Source of the DNA: JAJNBA01 sp035696925
GTDB taxonomy: Bacteria; Actinomycetota; UBA4738; HRBIN12
NCBI GenBank assembly: GCA_035696925.1
Contig: DASSDW010000238.1
Span: forward strand, 1-6,678
Length of the DNA: 6,678 bases
Reading direction: 5' to 3'
Part shown: in pieces, positions 1 through 6,645 of the stretch
How positions within the stretch are numbered: the stretch's first letter is position 1
Layout: each line of letters starts with the position of its first letter
The notes under the pieces: generated by a model
Told to the model about the DNA's origin: nothing
Seen by the model: the letters and a program-made list of their open reading frames with translations, nothing else
Databases searched by the model: none
Translations under genes and position numbers: made by a program

Positions 1-1313
1 CCCGGAAGGCCCTTCCCGCCGCCCATCATCGTCCGCATCATCTTCCTCGCGCCCTCGAAGTCCTTGAGGAGCGTGTTGACGTCGGAGGTGGTGGAGCCCG
101 CCCCGCGGGCGATCCGCAGGCGGCGAGACCCGGAGATGATACCGGGATTCCGGCGCTCGTCCGGCGTCATGGACAGGATCAGTGCCTCGGCCTGCCGGAG
201 CTTGCTCTCGTCCACCTGGTCCGCGAGGTCCTTGAAGGCGTTCTTGCCTCCCGGCATGCCCGGGAGCATCTTGAGCAGGTCCTGGATCGGTCCGAGCTGC
301 CGCATCTGCCGGAGCTGCGCGAGGAAGTCCTCGAGGGTGAACGCTCCCTGGAGCATCTTCTCGGCGGATGCCTTCGCTTCGTCGGCGTCCAGGGTGTCCG
401 TGGCCTTGTCGATCAGGCTGAGGACGTCGCCCATCCCGAGGATCCGGCCGGCCATCCGGTCGGGATGGAACTCCTCGAGGTCCGCCGGCTTCTCCCCCAC
501 CCCCGCGAAGAACACCGGCTTGCCCGTGACCGCCGTGATCGAGAGCGCTGCGCCGCCCCGCGCGTCGCCGTCGAGCTTGGTGAGAATGAAGCCGGTCGTC
601 TCGACCTCTGCCAGGAACGCACGCGCTTGGATCACCGCGTCCTGTCCGGTCATCGCGTCGCACGCCATCAAGACGTGATCGGGCTTGGCGACGTCGCGGA
701 TCCGCCGTGCCTGCCGCATCATCTCCTCGTCGACATGCAGCCGACCGGCCGTGTCGACGATCACCACGTCGTACCCCCTCCGGTCCGCCTCCTTCAGGGC
801 GGCCTTCGCGACCTTGACCGGGTCGCGGCCCTCGGACACCACGGGCACGCCGATCTCTCCCCCCAGGGTGAACAGCTGCTCGACCGCCGCCGGACGCTCG
901 AGATCCGCCGCGACCAGAACCGGCCGGCGGCCATCCTTCTTCAGGCGGAAGGCCAGCTTCGCGCACGCCGTGGTCTTCCCCGAACCCTGGACCCCCGCCA
1001 TCATCACCACGGCCCTCCGAGCCGAGGGCACCACGAACCGCACGTGCTCGCCACCCAGCGTTGCCTGCAGCTCGTCACGAACGACCTTGATCACCTGCTG
1101 CGCCGGCGTGAGGCTCTTCATGACCTCTTCGGAGAGCGCACGGGTCCGGACCCGGCCGAGGAAGCCATCGGCTACCTCGAGCGCCACGTCGGCCTCGAGC
1201 AACGCCGTCCGCATGTCGTCGAGGGCGTTGTCGACCTGCTTCGGATGCAGCTTGCCTCGGGAGCGCAGCTTCTTGAACGTGCCGTCGAGCTTGGCGGTCA
1301 GCGTGTCGAACAT
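1..1313 (-). CDS. ffh: Signal recognition particle GTPase Ffh (SRP54), 3'-truncated by the window edge
   Basis: Ffh is the protein part of the bacterial signal recognition particle. It binds signal sequences through its M domain and SRP RNA, and delivers ribosomes to FtsY in a GTP-dependent way. Seen here: ATG start at 1313 and 437 open codons to the edge. The N domain is followed by the G domain, with P-loop GVQGSGKTT (Lys113), a DLERPAA motif, DTAGRL (Asp187) and TKLDGDARGG (Thr245). The M domain has a GMPGG methionine-rich loop. The SRP-RNA-binding segment runs from SMTPDER (381-387) through SGSRR to GAGSTTSDVN. The sequence stops in a Met/Gly-rich tail (MMRTMMGGGKGLP). Known homologues are about 450 residues, so only a short C-terminal piece and the stop are missing. 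An AAGGAAG Shine-Dalgarno lies at 1324-1330, 10 nt before the ATG. It is the last visible gene of the leftward block, 84 bp after the receiver gene. The frame is unbroken and identification is very secure. Confidence 0.97.
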   Translation of the reverse strand, partial: MFDTLTAKLDGTFKKLRSRGKLHPKQVDNALDDMRTALLEADVALEVADGFLGRVRTRALSEEVMKSLTPAQQVIKVVRDELQATLGGEHVRFVVPSARRAVVMMAGVQGSGKTTACAKLAFRLKKDGRRPVLVAADLERPAAVEQLFTLGGEIGVPVVSEGRDPVKVAKAALKEADRRGYDVVIVDTAGRLHVDEEMMRQARRIRDVAKPDHVLMACDAMTGQDAVIQARAFLAEVETTGFILTKLDGDARGGAALSITAVTGKPVFFAGVGEKPADLEEFHPDRMAGRILGMGDVLSLIDKATDTLDADEAKASAEKMLQGAFTLEDFLAQLRQMRQLGPIQDLLKMLPGMPGGKNAFKDLADQVDESKLRQAEALILSMTPDERRNPGIISGSRRLRIARGAGSTTSDVNTLLKDFEGARKMMRTMMGGGKGLP

Positions 1314-1341
1314 CGAGAGAGATCTTCCTTCGGGTGTCCTT

Positions 1342-1369
1342 GACGAGCCGGCGGCCGAGCCGCGTTCCC
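1342..1369 (-). promoter_or_regulatory. Possible ECF-sigma-type promoter for ffh (speculative)
   Basis: The 84-bp gap between the receiver gene and ffh contains, on the minus strand, GGGAAC (1369-1364), an 18-bp spacer and CGTC (1345-1342). This resembles the GGAAC...CGT(C/T) elements read by extracytoplasmic-function sigma factors. Transcription would begin near 1335 and give a leader of about 20 nt containing the ffh Shine-Dalgarno. The spacer is slightly longer than the usual 16-17 bp, and such short motifs arise by chance in GC-rich DNA. A short GCCGG/CCGGC hairpin (1379-1394) lies just upstream but has no T-tract, so I do not call a terminator. Confidence 0.2.
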
Positions 1370-1397
1370 TGCCGAGGCGCCGGCGCGAACCGGCATC

Positions 1398-1784
1398 CTA
1401 CCCGTCGAGCCCGTCCGTCTCCGTCCCCATGACCTCCTCGACGGCCTGGAGGAGAGCGATCGGACTGAACGGCTTCGTGAAGTAGTGATCCGCGCCCACC
1501 GCCATGGCGGCGGACCTGCCCTCCTCGCCGGTCGCCGTCACCACGATCACCCGCACCTGCGACGTCGAGGGATCGCTCTTGATGGCGGCGAGCACCTCTG
1601 GGCCGGCCGTGCCCGGGATGCTCATGTCGAGGAGGACCAGGTCCGGCGGGTCGTCGCGCACCGCGGCGAGCGCTTGATCGCCGTCCGAGGCGTCGTCGAT
1701 CTCGAACCCCTCGCGCTCGAGGACGAGGCGCATCGCCTCCCGCATCGTCGGGTGGTCCTCGACGATCAGGATCCGCCTGCTCAC
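1398..1784 (-). CDS. Stand-alone receiver-domain response regulator (CheY/Spo0F-like)
   Basis: This is a 128-residue protein made of one response-regulator receiver domain and nothing else. Visible motifs: the acidic Mg-binding pair Glu9-Asp10 (ILIVEDHP), phospho-acceptor Asp53 in LVLLDMSIPG, the conserved Thr83 (VIVVTATG), Tyr101 and Lys104 in HYFTKPFSP. All residues needed for aspartyl phosphorylation and the switch are present, so it should be an active phospho-receiver. There is no DNA-binding or enzymatic output domain; after the last helix there are only about 10 residues. It must therefore act by protein contact or as a phosphorelay intermediate. The GTG start (1784-1782) overlaps the ftsY stop as GTGA, which implies translational coupling, with AGGA 10 nt upstream inside ftsY. 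No histidine kinase lies in the window, so its partner is unknown. The fold assignment is certain; the role is not. Confidence 0.95.
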   Translation of the reverse strand: MSRRILIVEDHPTMREAMRLVLEREGFEIDDASDGDQALAAVRDDPPDLVLLDMSIPGTAGPEVLAAIKSDPSTSQVRVIVVTATGEEGRSAAMAVGADHYFTKPFSPIALLQAVEEVMGTETDGLDG

Positions 1785-2776
1785 GACGCCAGGATCCTGT
1801 TCGCGAAGATCTCCGCGCGGAACGGTTGGATGTCGTCCGGACCCTCACCGGTGCCCACGAGCCGCACCGGCACACCGAGCTCCTCGCGTACCGCCAGCAC
1901 GACGCCGCCCTTCGCGGTTCCGTCGAGCTTCGTCAGGACGATCCCGGACACATCCACCGCCTCGGTGAACGCCTTGGCCTGGGCGATCCCATTCTGCCCC
2001 GTCGTGGCATCGAGCACGAGCAAGGTCTCGGCGACCGACGCGCCCGCTTTCCCCACCACCCGTCCGATCTTCTGGAGCTCATCCATCAACGGTGATTTCG
2101 TATGGAGCCGCCCGGCCGTGTCGACGATCAAGACGTCGGAGCCCCTTGCGACGGCCGACTTCACGGCGTCGAACACGACGGAGCCGGGGTCGGCACCCCG
2201 TTCCTGCGCCACGAGGTGCGCACCCGCACGCACCGCCCATACCTCGAGCTGCTCGCCGGCGGCGGCGCGGAACGTATCGGCGCCGGCGATGCTCACGGTC
2301 CGGCCTTCGCCGGCCAGACGTCTCGCCAGCTTGCCGATCGTGGTCGTCTTCCCCGACCCGTTGACCCCCACCACGAGGATCACGCCGAGCCCTTCGTCCG
2401 GCAGGGAGAGCCGCGAATCCGGACCGAGGATCTCGACCATCTCCTCGCGGAGCAGCGATTCCGCATCGGCCTCCCGCGACCACCGCGCCCGGACCCGTTG
2501 CACGAGCCGGGCGGCCGCCGAGGGACCGACGTCCGCCTTCAGCAGGAGGTCATGGAGGGTCTCCCACGCCTCGGTCCCGCCGCGGGACAGGAGTGTCCGG
2601 ACGCGCGTCCCGAGGCGCTCCCGCGGTTCCGGCGCGGGCGTCTCGATCGTCGGGGCCGGGATCTCCACCTCGGGTTCGTCGCGGAGTCGTTCGGCCTCCT
2701 TCCGTGCGGTGGAGAGTCGGACGAAGACGATCCCGACGGCGAGACAGACGAACAGGACGGCGACGACGATCTCCAC
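1781..2776 (-). CDS. ftsY: Signal recognition particle receptor FtsY
   Basis: FtsY is the membrane-associated GTPase receptor that docks SRP-ribosome complexes; the paired Ffh-FtsY GTPases activate each other. The protein is 331 residues. A hydrophobic N-terminal segment (about residues 2-21) predicts a membrane anchor. A charged, proline-rich linker (about 22-55) replaces the long acidic A domain of E. coli FtsY. The N domain spans about 56-125. G-domain motifs are the P-loop GVNGSGKTT (137-145), ADTFRAAA (166-173), DTAGRLH (219-225), TKLDGTAKGG (282-291) and the closing GTGEGPDDIQPF (308-319). DTFR, and KGG after TKLDG, distinguish it from Ffh. The start is GTG at 2776, only 9 bp after the smc stop and with little visible Shine-Dalgarno, suggesting it depends on translation of smc. 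Its TGA overlaps the GTG of the response regulator. Identification is very secure; the exact start is fairly secure because it includes the membrane segment. Confidence 0.97.
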   Translation of the reverse strand: MEIVVAVLFVCLAVGIVFVRLSTARKEAERLRDEPEVEIPAPTIETPAPEPRERLGTRVRTLLSRGGTEAWETLHDLLLKADVGPSAAARLVQRVRARWSREADAESLLREEMVEILGPDSRLSLPDEGLGVILVVGVNGSGKTTTIGKLARRLAGEGRTVSIAGADTFRAAAGEQLEVWAVRAGAHLVAQERGADPGSVVFDAVKSAVARGSDVLIVDTAGRLHTKSPLMDELQKIGRVVGKAGASVAETLLVLDATTGQNGIAQAKAFTEAVDVSGIVLTKLDGTAKGGVVLAVREELGVPVRLVGTGEGPDDIQPFRAEIFANRILAS

Positions 2777-2785
2777 GCCCGGACG

Positions 2786-5700
2786 CTAGCCGACCCGCTC
2801 GCTCTCTGGCATCTCGACCAGCTCGGGAGAGGCTGCCGCGCCCGGATCCGGCGGTACCTCCGGATGCTCAAGGCGCTGGCAGAGGATCTTCGTGGTTCCG
2901 TCCGTGTTGAGGGAGACGCCGTACATCATCGAGGCGATCTCCATCGTGCGCTTCTGGTGGGTGACGATCATCACCTGCGCGTCGCGCGCGAATCCCGCCA
3001 CCAGCCGGAGGAACCGGTGGAGGTTCAGGTCGTCGAGCGCGGGCTCCACCTCGTCCATCAGGTAGAAGGGTGAGGGTCGCGCGGTGAAGATCGCGAAGAG
3101 GAACGCCAGGGCCGCCAGGGACCGTTCGCCTCCCGAGAGGAGGGAGATCCGCTTGACGCGCTTGCGGCCCGGACTCGCCTCGATCTCGATCCCCGCCTCC
3201 AGCGGGTGGGCCGGGTCCGTGAGCACGAGACGTCCTTCCCCGCCCGGGAAGAGCTCCTTCACCAATCGCTCGAACTGGGCCGCCACGTCGCGGAACGCAC
3301 CGTCGAAGCTCTCCTGGATCTCCCGATCCACCTGCGCGACGAGCTCCAGCAGGTCGCGGCGCGCCGCGCGGACATCGTCCAGCTCTCGCTGCATGAAGTC
3401 GTGGCGCTCCTGGACCGCCTCGAACTCCCCCGTCGCGAGAAGGTTGACGCGCCCGAGGAGGCCGAGCCGCCGTTGGACGAGCTCGCTCGCCTTCTCCAGG
3501 GACTGCACCGAGTCGTCCTCCGTCACCATCGAGAGCGCTGCCTCCGGCTCGAGCCCGTGCCCTTCGCGGAGCAGTCGCTCGGCGTCGCGGACCCGTCGCT
3601 CGATGTCGCCGCGGAGCCGGTCGTCGTCCTCGTAGGTCTCGCGGAGCCGGTCGAGCTCGGTCGACGCCTCCCTCCAGGCCTTGTTGATCTCGGCCTCGGC
3701 GGCGGCGGCGGCTCGCTCCGCGGCCCCCGCTGCGTCCCGTTCGTCGGCCACCGCGGCCGCCCGCTCCTCGGCGGCGGCGGCGGCCTGCTCGGCGGAGATC
3801 CTCGCCTCCTCCGCGTGCTCCAGCGCCGAGCGGAGCTGGAGCGGGTCCTGCGCCGTCGCCTCGTCTCGCTCGGCTCGGAGCCGCGCGAGACGCGCGTCGA
3901 GCGAGGCCCGGTCGCGTCGGAGCGTTTCCACCATGACCCTGGCTTGGACGGGCGGCTGGGGAAGCGGCGGCAGCTCCGGGATCGACTCGGGACCGGCCGA
4001 CCCGAGCTCCGCGAGGCGGCTCCGCGCGGCCGCCTGGGCGTCGCGCACGCCGCTCAGACGCTCGGAGAACAGATCCTCCTCGGTGCTCGCCGCGGCCAGA
4101 TCTCGCTCGATGGCCGCCAGACGCTCGGCCGCCGACGTGATGTCGGCGTCGGCCGCCTCGATCTGCTGGTTCAGGAAGTCGATCTCCTCCGACGTCTCCT
4201 CCATGCGCTGCCGCTGCGGCTGCAACCGGCTCCTCGTCCCCGCGAGATCGTGTGCGAGGACCTGCAGCTCCGCGCGGATCTCGCGGGCGAGGCCGTCGGT
4301 CGCCTTCGGCGTGTGGATGACGGCCGGCCCCACGAGGGTCCCGTCGGACGTGACGAACGACGCCCCCGGATGTGCGTCCTGCTTCTTGGCCGCCTCCTCG
4401 GTGGAGCTCGCGAGGTAGACGTCGCGCAGCACGGTGCTGACGATCCCCCTGGCAGCCGGATCCGCATCCACCGCGGAGAGCAACGGTCGTTCCCCCGACA
4501 GTCCCTGGGGGACGGGCCCGCCGGCGGCGATCGCGAGGATCGCACCGTCGCCGTCCGGCGTCGCGGCGAGCGCGTGCTCCCGATCCTCGAAGACGACGGC
4601 GTCCGCGAGCGGCCCGAGTGCGGCGAGCAACGCCCGCTCCAGGCCAGGCTCCGCCCGGACGAGATCCTTCAGCACGCCGGCGGCGCGACCACGGTGTGTC
4701 TTCAGGAAGCGAGACCCCGGGGTCTCCTCGATGTCTCGCCGGCGCGCGTCCAGCAGCTCGAGGCGAGACTGCTGCCGCCGCTCGACGTCGTCGAGCTCCT
4801 CCACCTTCTCGATCGCGCGGCGCCGTTCGTTCTCGAGCTGTGTGCGACGCTCGGCGAGCGGGGACGTCTGGCCGTCGAGGCTCTCGATGTCCGCCTCGAT
4901 CCCTTCGCGTTCGGTCCGGAGCGCGGCGAGCCGATCGCGCACGCCAGCGAGCTCACCCTCGAGGCGGTCTCCTTCCCGCTCGCCCGAGGAGATCGCGCGC
5001 TCCAGCGCCTCGACCTCGACCCGGCGTCCGACGGCCTCCTCGCCCGCTCGGCGGCGGAGCTCGTCGATCTCCCGTCGATGCTGGTCCGCGTCGCGGAACG
5101 CCGTCTCCGCCTCCTCGAGCTCGCGCTCCCGGTCGACGAGCTCCCCCACGGTCCGCTCGAGGTCCGTCTCGACGCGGGCGAGCTCGGCCTCGATCGCGTC
5201 GATCCGGGCCGCGCTCCCTGCCTGGGAAGCGAGCGCCTGGCGCGCCTCGCCCTCGAGATCGAGAGCTCCGCGGAAGGCCTGCTCCGCTTCGGTCCGGTCC
5301 GCCTGCGCGTCCCGGAACCGGAGCTCGACGTCGGCCAGACGGCGAGCTGCGGCCGCCCGGGCGTCGGCGCCGGCGAGCACCTCGGCGTCCAGCGCATCGA
5401 GCCGGGCGCGGGCCTCCTGTCGCTGGGCCAACCCTTCGTCCCAGCCGCCCTGCCTCCGCTCGCGCTCGGCCAGCAGGCCCCGGAGCCGGGCGGCCGCGAG
5501 CTTGCGGGAGAGCTCCTCCGCCTGCGCGGTCAACGTCTCGTGCTTCTTGGCCATCTCCGCCTGCTGTCGGAGCGGCTTGAGCTGTCGGCGCAGCTCGGTC
5601 ATCACGTCCTGGAGCCGGAGCAGATCGTGGTCCAGACCCGCGAGCTTGCGCTCCGCGCGTTCCTTGCGGCGGCGGTGCTTCGCGATGCCCGCCGCCTCCT

Positions 5701-6184
5701 CGATGTACTTCCGGCGGTCCTCCGGCCGGGAGAGGAGGACCTCCTCGAGCTGGCCCTGGCCGACCACCGTGTGCAGTGCCCTGCCGATCCCGGACTCGCT
5801 CAGGAGCTCCTGGACGTCCAGCAGGCGGACGAGCTTCCCGTTGATCCGGTACTCGCTGTCGCCCGAACGGAAGATCGAGCGGCTCACCTCGATCTCGGAC
5901 ATGGGCACCGGGATCAGGCCGGCCTCGTTGTCGATCACGAGCTTGACCTCGGCCATCCCGAGCGCGGGCCGGCTCGGCGTCCCCGCGAAGATCACGTCGG
6001 CCATCTGACCGCCGCGCAGCGCCCGGGGGCCCTGCTCCCCGAGGGCCCAGCTGATCGCGTCGACGAGGTTCGACTTCCCGGAACCGTTGGGACCTACGAT
6101 CACGCTGACGCCGGGCGTGAACTCGAGGATGGTCTTGTCCGCGAAGGACTTGAACCCGCGGATCTGGATCTGTCGCAAGAACAT
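2786..6184 (-). CDS. smc: Chromosome segregation ATPase SMC
   Basis: SMC is the core of bacterial condensin; dimers entrap and extrude DNA loops with ScpA/ScpB, using ATP. The protein is 1132 residues, slightly shorter than the usual 1150-1200. N-terminal head: the family start IRGFKSFADKT, Walker A GPNGSGKSN (31-39), FAGT (67-70) and Q-loop GQGQLEEVL (142-150). The first coiled coil spans about 165-490 and the hinge about 503-622. The second coil spans about 630-990 and is very Ala/Glu/Arg-rich. C-terminal head: signature LSGGERSLAALAF (from 1016), Walker B YLMDE (1041-1045, catalytic Glu1045), D-loop ALDDLN and VTHQKRTME (1074-1082). A 27-residue acidic, proline-containing tail follows the head. 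The ATG at 6184 is chosen because the family begins there, although the frame stays open to 6562. No Shine-Dalgarno is visible upstream. Walker B reads DEVEPALDD, where DEVEAALDD is commoner. The phrase LRRQLKPLRQQA resembles actinobacterial SMCs. Confidence 0.97.
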   Translation of the reverse strand: MFLRQIQIRGFKSFADKTILEFTPGVSVIVGPNGSGKSNLVDAISWALGEQGPRALRGGQMADVIFAGTPSRPALGMAEVKLVIDNEAGLIPVPMSEIEVSRSIFRSGDSEYRINGKLVRLLDVQELLSESGIGRALHTVVGQGQLEEVLLSRPEDRRKYIEEAAGIAKHRRRKERAERKLAGLDHDLLRLQDVMTELRRQLKPLRQQAEMAKKHETLTAQAEELSRKLAAARLRGLLAERERRQGGWDEGLAQRQEARARLDALDAEVLAGADARAAAARRLADVELRFRDAQADRTEAEQAFRGALDLEGEARQALASQAGSAARIDAIEAELARVETDLERTVGELVDRERELEEAETAFRDADQHRREIDELRRRAGEEAVGRRVEVEALERAISSGEREGDRLEGELAGVRDRLAALRTEREGIEADIESLDGQTSPLAERRTQLENERRRAIEKVEELDDVERRQQSRLELLDARRRDIEETPGSRFLKTHRGRAAGVLKDLVRAEPGLERALLAALGPLADAVVFEDREHALAATPDGDGAILAIAAGGPVPQGLSGERPLLSAVDADPAARGIVSTVLRDVYLASSTEEAAKKQDAHPGASFVTSDGTLVGPAVIHTPKATDGLAREIRAELQVLAHDLAGTRSRLQPQRQRMEETSEEIDFLNQQIEAADADITSAAERLAAIERDLAAASTEEDLFSERLSGVRDAQAAARSRLAELGSAGPESIPELPPLPQPPVQARVMVETLRRDRASLDARLARLRAERDEATAQDPLQLRSALEHAEEARISAEQAAAAAEERAAAVADERDAAGAAERAAAAAEAEINKAWREASTELDRLRETYEDDDRLRGDIERRVRDAERLLREGHGLEPEAALSMVTEDDSVQSLEKASELVQRRLGLLGRVNLLATGEFEAVQERHDFMQRELDDVRAARRDLLELVAQVDREIQESFDGAFRDVAAQFERLVKELFPGGEGRLVLTDPAHPLEAGIEIEASPGRKRVKRISLLSGGERSLAALAFLFAIFTARPSPFYLMDEVEPALDDLNLHRFLRLVAGFARDAQVMIVTHQKRTMEIASMMYGVSLNTDGTTKILCQRLEHPEVPPDPGAAASPELVEMPESERVG
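3695..3784 (-). repeat. Two identical (CGG)5 trinucleotide tracts in the smc coiled coil
   Basis: An 18-nt sequence, ct followed by (cgg)5c, occurs identically at 3695-3712 and 3767-3784, with start points 72 bp (24 codons) apart. On the coding strand these give alanine runs around residues 801-805 and 825-829 of SMC, inside an Ala-rich stretch of the second coiled coil. Both are in frame, so slippage would change arm length by whole residues without breaking the gene. Confidence 0.8.
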
Positions 6185-6242
6185 GCGGCGCGATGCTAAC
6201 AGTGGTCCTGGACGCGACCGGGTAACCGCTCGCGTGCTTTTC

Positions 6243-6264
6243 CAGTGCTCGATCAGTGCTCGAT
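6243..6264. repeat. Perfect 11-bp tandem duplication across the acyP stop codon
   Basis: The unit cagtgctcgat occurs twice with no gap (6243-6253 and 6254-6264). On the minus strand it encodes the final Ile-Glu-His of acylphosphatase. The first-read copy runs into TGA (6255-6253). The second copy repeats Ile-Glu-His in the smc reading frame and continues as Trp-Lys-Ser towards the SMC start. Because 11 is not a multiple of 3, the duplication is what puts acyP and smc in different frames at this junction. Confidence 0.9.
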
Positions 6265-6522
6265 GCGGAACCCTGTCTCGCCGACCGGGGCCTCGTCGAC
6301 CCATCCGACGCGATCCACGCGCGCGAGCGGCGGACCCACCCGACACCACCTCAGCATCGCTTCGACGTCTCGATCGTCTCCTTCGAACACCGCTTCGACG
6401 GTCCCACCAGGCACGTTGCGGACCCACCCGGAAACATCGGCGGCTCTGGCCGCATCGGCGCAGGACGTACGGAAGAACACCCCCTGAACGTTCCCTGAAA
6501 TCTTCACTCGGGCTCGACGCAT
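6253..6522 (-). CDS. acyP: Acylphosphatase
   Basis: Acylphosphatase hydrolyses carboxyl-phosphate bonds in small acyl phosphates such as acetyl phosphate, acting in the cytoplasm. This 89-residue protein has the normal family length. It shows the phosphate-binding signature GNVQGVFFR (10-18) with catalytic Arg18, and GWVRNVPGGTVEAVFEG (32-48) with catalytic Asn36, both intact. It ends with the typical FRIEH-type C-terminus. ATG start at 6522; a weak GATGAG Shine-Dalgarno lies about 10 nt upstream. It appears to be the first gene of the leftward block, since the next gene rightward is divergent. It precedes smc by 68 bp, an arrangement also known from mycobacteria (acyP upstream of smc and ftsY). 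A functional link with SMC is not established. Acetyl phosphate can phosphorylate some receivers, so a biochemical link to the receiver gene in the same block is conceivable but is only inference. Confidence 0.95.
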   Translation of the reverse strand: MRRARVKISGNVQGVFFRTSCADAARAADVSGWVRNVPGGTVEAVFEGDDRDVEAMLRWCRVGPPLARVDRVGWVDEAPVGETGFRIEH

Positions 6523-6570
6523 GGGCTATGGTCTCATCGTGGGGCGTAGGGTCTAGGGCCAAGGGAGGGT

Positions 6571-6595
6571 GTTTCCCATCGGATACATGGGTAAC
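6571..6595. promoter_or_regulatory. 25-bp inverted repeat in the divergent spacer, candidate operator
   Basis: The arms gtttcccat (6571-6579) and atgggtaac (6587-6595) are inverted copies matching at 8 of 9 positions, separated by the 7-bp centre cggatac. The dyad is near the middle of the 123-bp spacer between acyP and the divergent gene, about 50 bp from each start codon. That is a suitable place for a repressor or activator controlling one or both genes. I could not assign it to a regulator family, and I see no convincing -35/-10 pair in the spacer on either strand. An RNA hairpin role is possible, but there is no T-tract for a terminator. Confidence 0.4.
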
Positions 6596-6633
6596 GTCGC
6601 TCTAGGTCACGCTTCCTACAGAAGACTCACCAT

Positions 6634-6640
6634 GAGGAGG
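6634..6640 (+). promoter_or_regulatory. Strong Shine-Dalgarno for the divergent gene
   Basis: GAGGAGG lies 5 nt before the GTG at 6646, an almost ideal match to the 16S rRNA 3' end at good spacing. It fixes the start and strand of the partial gene at the right edge. Confidence 0.8.
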
Positions 6641-6645
6641 ATGGG

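Noticed and set aside
1379..1394. GCCGG/CCGGC hairpin after the receiver gene as a terminator
   Set aside because: It has only a 5-bp stem with a 6-nt loop and no following T-tract on the minus strand. Such short GC palindromes are common here.
64..1485. Plus-strand open frames of 204, 292 and 266 codons opposite ffh
   Set aside because: These are shadows of ffh. The minus-strand frame contains all SRP54 motifs with no stop from 1313 to the edge.
1485..3073. Plus-strand open frames of 434 and 323 codons opposite ftsY and the receiver gene
   Set aside because: They are antisense to well-identified genes, with Ser/Arg/Pro- or His/Arg/Asp-rich products and no domain signature.
3206..6199. A 997-codon open frame on the plus strand opposite smc
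   Set aside because: It lies wholly antisense to a clearly real SMC gene, and its translation is Leu/Arg/Gly/Glu-rich with no recognisable domain. Long antisense frames of this kind are expected opposite GC-rich coiled-coil genes that lack certain codons.
6185..6562. N-terminal extension of SMC by 126 residues
   Set aside because: The frame is open, but the extension overlaps acyP in another frame, is arginine-rich low-complexity sequence, and precedes the standard family N-terminus at 6184.
6552..6606. TCTAGG occurring twice in the divergent spacer (6552-6557 and 6601-6606)
   Set aside because: The match is only six bases with little flanking similarity; not enough to call a repeat or operator pair.
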